Shown here: piece by piece, positions 60,387 to 64,000 of the stretch
Layout of the letters: each line of letters begins with the position of its first letter
Numbering within the stretch: position 1 is the stretch's first letter
From: JAWPMT01 sp965227935
GTDB taxonomy: Bacteria; Bacteroidota; Bacteroidia; Cytophagales; Cyclobacteriaceae
DNA: 64,000 bases
Reading direction: 5' to 3'
NCBI GenBank assembly: GCA_965227935.1
Contig: CBDDGS010000015.1
Location: 184,750-248,749 of the forward strand
Notes under the pieces: model-generated
Database searches by the model: none
The model's input: the letters and a program-made list of their open reading frames with translations, nothing else
What the model was told of the DNA's origin: nothing
Made by a program: the position numbers and the translations under genes

Positions 60387-63300
60387 ATGAAATTCGCTAA
60401 TTATCGCCCTCTTGGCGGAGGGACTGTTGGCTTTCCTCAAGGCTGTCGTCCCGCCATCTCTGTTCTATTCTCAAATTTCTTAAACTCCTCCGCGCTGTTG
60501 CTCAGTGTCTTGTTCATGTCTTTCGGACAGGCATTTGGACAGGCGACTGTCACGACTGACAAGGTGGATTACTTTCCCAATGATGTCGTCACTGTCACGG
60601 GGAAGGGCTGGCAGCCTTTTGAGACTGTCAACCTGGTGCTCAAGGAGCATATTTTCAACAACCTGGGAGATAATGGTCTTGTTGATCAGGTGGTAGCTGA
60701 TGGCTCGGGTAATTTTGTGCATCAACTGTACACTATTGTTCAGGCTGACCTGGGTGCCTTCTTTCACTTACACGCTACAGGAGCTAGCAGTCAACGTGAA
60801 GCGACTATTACCTTTAATGATGCGGGTGGAGATTATGGCATTGACTTCAGCGCCTATGATCCGGAGTTTTATGACAGGGAGCTATACGCAGACTTCATTC
60901 TGTCCAATTCGTTACCTAGCGGAAGAGCCGATAGTCCCCTTGGCGACGCTTCAGGAGCTACATTACACGGACAAACAGTAGAATCTCTGAATCCCAGCTT
61001 CCTAGGGCTTGGGCAGATTGTGGCATTTGAATATTACGTCCGTGTAGATGCGGGCGCAGCCTGCTCGAATGATGTCATTCAAATCGAAGGAGAATGGCTC
61101 ACAGAGACTACAAATGGGGGCGCCTTTGGGTTTGACGGCAATCTGGGAGTGGTTGCTGCTTTCGTGGATACCAGCAACGACATGGACTTCAACGATCCTG
61201 ATGGTGATGCGACAGTGACCAACGTTTCGTGGGTGCTCAATGCGGAGACGATTGAAAGTACGATTGATATCGCTGGCATGGACGGTGGTGACGAGATCAC
61301 CATCGAGGTTTGGTTGGTACTGCAGAGTTCGATCACGCAAAATGTGGGCGGTAATGTAAAGACCAGGCTCGGTGATGCGAGGACTATCGGAGGATGTGAG
61401 GAAGGTAAGATCAATACTGGAAATCAGGAGGTGCCTCTTCTTCAGGTGGGGGATTTCTTTACCTCAGAAATAGATGTTTCAATAGTCAAATCTGACTCCC
61501 AGGATCCTGTCACTATAGGAGATGAGTTTACCTATACCCTCACGATCGCTAATGCTGGCCCATCTGTTGCCAATGACGTAGAGGTCATCGATAATATTGA
61601 TCCCAATACCGAGTACGTTTCTCATACTTTCACTGATTTAACGGGGGCTTCCTGGACACCCGCCTCTTTCACTCCTGGTCAAACTACATTGACCTTCAAT
61701 ACAAGTTTCCTCGATCCAGGGGAAAGTGCGGACATCATTATCACTGTCAAGGTTCCCGAGACATATGCTGGTACTGTGTCAGGTACTTCCGCTGGAACCG
61801 GTGGTCCGGGGCTTGAATGTACAGGGGGCGACCTTTGCAATACTGTAACGGTTACCACCATCAGCGACGGAGACACAGATCCGACCAATGATAATTATGC
61901 TGAGCCGACAGGGGTGCAATGCCCGGAACTCATAGTCACGGATATCAACGATTCTTTTTGTAGCAATGAGCTCAATACAGTCAATGGAAACGAAGTCATT
62001 GACCTTACCTCCTACAATGGGCAAGTTGGTCCCCAAGGTGCTACTATCACATGGTTTGAAGACTTGGCTTTGAATATTCCCGTTGGGGATCCTACCCAAG
62101 CAATAGTGTCGAGCCCTCCAAATGGGGCCGTCAATGATGATGAAACGAATATTTTCTATGCAGAGGTCGAGGAATTGGTCGGCACAGGTTGCACAGCAAT
62201 AGCCACCCTTACGGTTAAGGTCAAAGCAATTCCAGACCTAACTGTAGCGGACCGGACTGTGTGCGCTGATGATGGGCAAACGACAGCTACGATTGATCTG
62301 ACAGCTGAAGTGACGGTTTCCGGAGCGGGATTGGTCGAATATTACCTTAACGGTGTATTGGATGTGGACCCAACGTCTTCACAGGTTGGCACTGGAGATC
62401 AGGTGAAAGTGAAGGCAGTGTCCAGCTCTGATCCTGGGTGTTTTGTAGAAAAGACTTTTAATATAACCGTGACGGAGAATCCAGGGTGCGATTTCACTGG
62501 AGAGCTCGCAGTCTGTCCTGGAGAGACAGGCTTGCAGTACAGTTATTCTGGTACTGTTGTTCCAGGAATGACATTTTCGTGGACCATCAATTCTGGGGGT
62601 GTCATAACTAGTGGAGCAGATACTCCAACTGTTACTGTCGACGCTGGACCGGATTGTGGAAGTAGTTTTGAGTTGACACTAACGACAACGCTTGATGGCT
62701 GTACGTCTACTTGTATTCAGACCGTGATCATTGATGATACCGAAGCCCCAACCATTACATTCAGCGATGAGATCCTTGCGATCGTCGGTGATGGAGATCT
62801 GGGTTACGTGGACTGCAGCTTCCAATTGCCTTTTGGACCCGGTGATATCACAACAACCGATAATTGCGATGGTGCAGTAACCGTTGGTTTCACAGATGTC
62901 ATTATCAGTGGGGATTGCGACATCAACGATCCCGAGAGCTTTATTACAAAATATGAGTGCACATGGACTGCAACGGACGAGTGCGGTAATGTTGCAAGTG
63001 AGACGTTAATATTCTTACAGGTTGACACAACCGACCCTACCATCACAACTCCCGCCGCTGATGAGACAGTAGAATGCGGTCCCAACAATGCAGATCAATT
63101 ACAGACATGGCTCGACAACAATGGTGGGGCAGCAGCCACAGACGATTGTGGGACCATCACCTGGACAAATGACTATTTGACTGGCCCTGGCTTGAGCGAT
63201 GGGTGTGGCGAGACAGGCAGCGTGACAGTGACCTTCACTGCGACTGATGACTGTGGTAATAGCTCCACGACCACAGCAACCTTTACTATTGTTGACACAA

Positions 63301-64000
63301 CACCTCCGGTTGCGGTGGAAATGCCAGGAGCCGCGGATGTTACGTTGGAGTGTAGTGATGCAGCTGGTATTGCCGCCGCCGAGGCTTTTACTCCTTCGTT
63401 TACAGATGCATGTTCTGACAACCTATCCATCAAACTGGTAGGTGACAATGTGACGACTGACCCTGAATGCCCTGATGCTTTCACAAGAATTCGCAAGTGG
63501 ACCGCTACCGACGAATGTAATAATGTAAGTGAGGAGTATGTTCAGACGATCACGGTCGTAGATGAGACAGCACCCGAGCTGACAGTACCTGATGATGTAA
63601 CGATCAGCTGTGAGGCAGATGACAGTCCTGCGGGCACGGGCAGTGCTACTGCTACTGATAACTGCGATGATGATGTAGAGATTTCCTATGTCGACAATGT
63701 GATAGCTGGAGCTTGTGCGAATGAGCGTACGATAGAGCGAACATGGACTGCCACCGACAACTGCAATAATTCGTCGAGCAAGACGGTAATGATATATGTG
63801 GTGGATACGACGGATCCCGTTATTACGTGCTCAGCCGATATAGTCGCACAGCCTGCAGATGCTGAGGAGTGTAATTACACTGCAACTCTGGCTCCTCCTA
63901 CTGTAGTTGAGGATTGTGGCCTGGCATCCTTGACCTATGTGATTACAAATCCTGACGGAACGACTGTTAATGGATTGGATGCGATAGGCAGCTACGATTA
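60387..64000 (+). CDS. Very large secreted HYR/DUF11-repeat protein (5' part; continues beyond the window)
   Basis: The frame from ATG 60387 is open for over 1200 codons to the right edge. It begins with an unusually long signal sequence (core SALLLSVLFMSFGQAFGQA, cleavage near residue 52). A macroglobulin-like sandwich (DKVDYFPNDVVTVTGKGWQ) and an unknown region to about 360 follow. A DUF11-type repeat (about 362-460, SIVKSDSQDPVTIGDEFTYT) leads to two PKD/Ig-like domains. At least five HYR-like units of 85-95 residues start from about 785 (each DTTxPxIT..., with TATDxCGN). Such proteins in Bacteroidota are usually exported by the type IX system and act as surface adhesins; the sorting domain would lie outside the window. 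Confidence 0.88.
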   Translation, partial: MKFANYRPLGGGTVGFPQGCRPAISVLFSNFLNSSALLLSVLFMSFGQAFGQATVTTDKVDYFPNDVVTVTGKGWQPFETVNLVLKEHIFNNLGDNGLVDQVVADGSGNFVHQLYTIVQADLGAFFHLHATGASSQREATITFNDAGGDYGIDFSAYDPEFYDRELYADFILSNSLPSGRADSPLGDASGATLHGQTVESLNPSFLGLGQIVAFEYYVRVDAGAACSNDVIQIEGEWLTETTNGGAFGFDGNLGVVAAFVDTSNDMDFNDPDGDATVTNVSWVLNAETIESTIDIAGMDGGDEITIEVWLVLQSSITQNVGGNVKTRLGDARTIGGCEEGKINTGNQEVPLLQVGDFFTSEIDVSIVKSDSQDPVTIGDEFTYTLTIANAGPSVANDVEVIDNIDPNTEYVSHTFTDLTGASWTPASFTPGQTTLTFNTSFLDPGESADIIITVKVPETYAGTVSGTSAGTGGPGLECTGGDLCNTVTVTTISDGDTDPTNDNYAEPTGVQCPELIVTDINDSFCSNELNTVNGNEVIDLTSYNGQVGPQGATITWFEDLALNIPVGDPTQAIVSSPPNGAVNDDETNIFYAEVEELVGTGCTAIATLTVKVKAIPDLTVADRTVCADDGQTTATIDLTAEVTVSGAGLVEYYLNGVLDVDPTSSQVGTGDQVKVKAVSSSDPGCFVEKTFNITVTENPGCDFTGELAVCPGETGLQYSYSGTVVPGMTFSWTINSGGVITSGADTPTVTVDAGPDCGSSFELTLTTTLDGCTSTCIQTVIIDDTEAPTITFSDEILAIVGDGDLGYVDCSFQLPFGPGDITTTDNCDGAVTVGFTDVIISGDCDINDPESFITKYECTWTATDECGNVASETLIFLQVDTTDPTITTPAADETVECGPNNADQLQTWLDNNGGAAATDDCGTITWTNDYLTGPGLSDGCGETGSVTVTFTATDDCGNSSTTTATFTIVDTTPPVAVEMPGAADVTLECSDAAGIAAAEAFTPSFTDACSDNLSIKLVGDNVTTDPECPDAFTRIRKWTATDECNNVSEEYVQTITVVDETAPELTVPDDVTISCEADDSPAGTGSATATDNCDDDVEISYVDNVIAGACANERTIERTWTATDNCNNSSSKTVMIYVVDTTDPVITCSADIVAQPADAEECNYTATLAPPTVVEDCGLASLTYVITNPDGTTVNGLDAIGSYD

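Noticed and set aside
60480..63496. Several minus-strand frames rich in Ser/Thr/Val opposite the HYR gene
   Set aside because: They are shadows of the repeated acidic coding sequence on the plus strand.
1..64000. CRISPR arrays, rRNA and tRNA genes, transposase genes
   Set aside because: None was recognised on reading; no regular direct repeat array, RNA operon or DDE/HUH transposase motif was noticed.

Overview
The window looks like a piece of a Bacteroidota chromosome, probably from an aerobic, free-living member of the Cytophagales. That rank is inferred from gene content, not from a marker gene. The signs are TonB-dependent receptors with carboxypeptidase-type N-terminal domains, a FecR protein with a DUF4974-like end, a TamL-type lipoprotein BamA homologue, a split MetH, DUF1573 and TMEM220 proteins, many TTG/GTG starts with little Shine-Dalgarno signal, and TAnnTTTG-like -7 promoter elements. 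Base composition is near 50 percent GC. I saw no rRNA, tRNA, CRISPR array or recognisable insertion sequence.

Layout. 1-8 kb: the end of an unknown protein, a DUF3108 protein, an acidic lipoprotein, a sigma/anti-sigma/TonB receptor signalling operon and a secreted class-A-beta-lactamase-fold hydrolase. 8-15.7 kb: a sugar or cyclitol catabolic cluster (MFS symporter, Gfo/Idh/MocA dehydrogenase, cytoplasmic and Tat-exported TIM-barrel isomerases, TonB receptor), interrupted by a four-helix-bundle IVP gene flanked by inverted repeats. 15.8-24.4 kb: a secreted aspartyl protease with PDZ domain, isocitrate dehydrogenase, a SAM-I riboswitch controlling split metH and metF, and an HMG-CoA-lyase-like gene. 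24.4-24.5 kb: a dense cluster of palindromes. 24.5-35 kb: dprA, a MerR regulator, CapA, an M23 peptidase, alaS-gatB, a TlpA-like lipoprotein, a thioesterase and pcm.

35-48 kb is housekeeping: ribE, a PAP2 phosphatase, hemF, tamL, a TrmH methyltransferase, pgi, a Ca/Na antiporter, a phosphosugar mutase, trpS and a DUF1573 protein. 48-60 kb: an M1 aminopeptidase, gyrB with two perfect DnaA boxes upstream, a CoA-binding protein, a 14-repeat MORN/YwqK-type protein with a predicted outer-membrane-like tail, divergent kynA and gcdH, two small genes, a sigma factor with extra cysteine pairs and a MlaE permease. From 60.4 kb to the right edge runs the N-terminal part of a very large secreted HYR-repeat protein that leaves the window.

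Linked functions: metH1-metH2-metF form a methionine-regeneration operon under SAM control; kynA and gcdH fit tryptophan/lysine catabolism; tamL and MlaE concern the outer membrane; the receptor-FecR-sigma set is a cell-surface signalling unit. The best candidates for something undescribed are the IVP cassette at 10.5-11.1 kb, the palindrome cluster at 24.4-24.5 kb, the DnaA-box region at 52.2 kb and the cysteine-bearing sigma factor at 58.2-59.0 kb. All calls come from reading sequence by eye; no searches were run.
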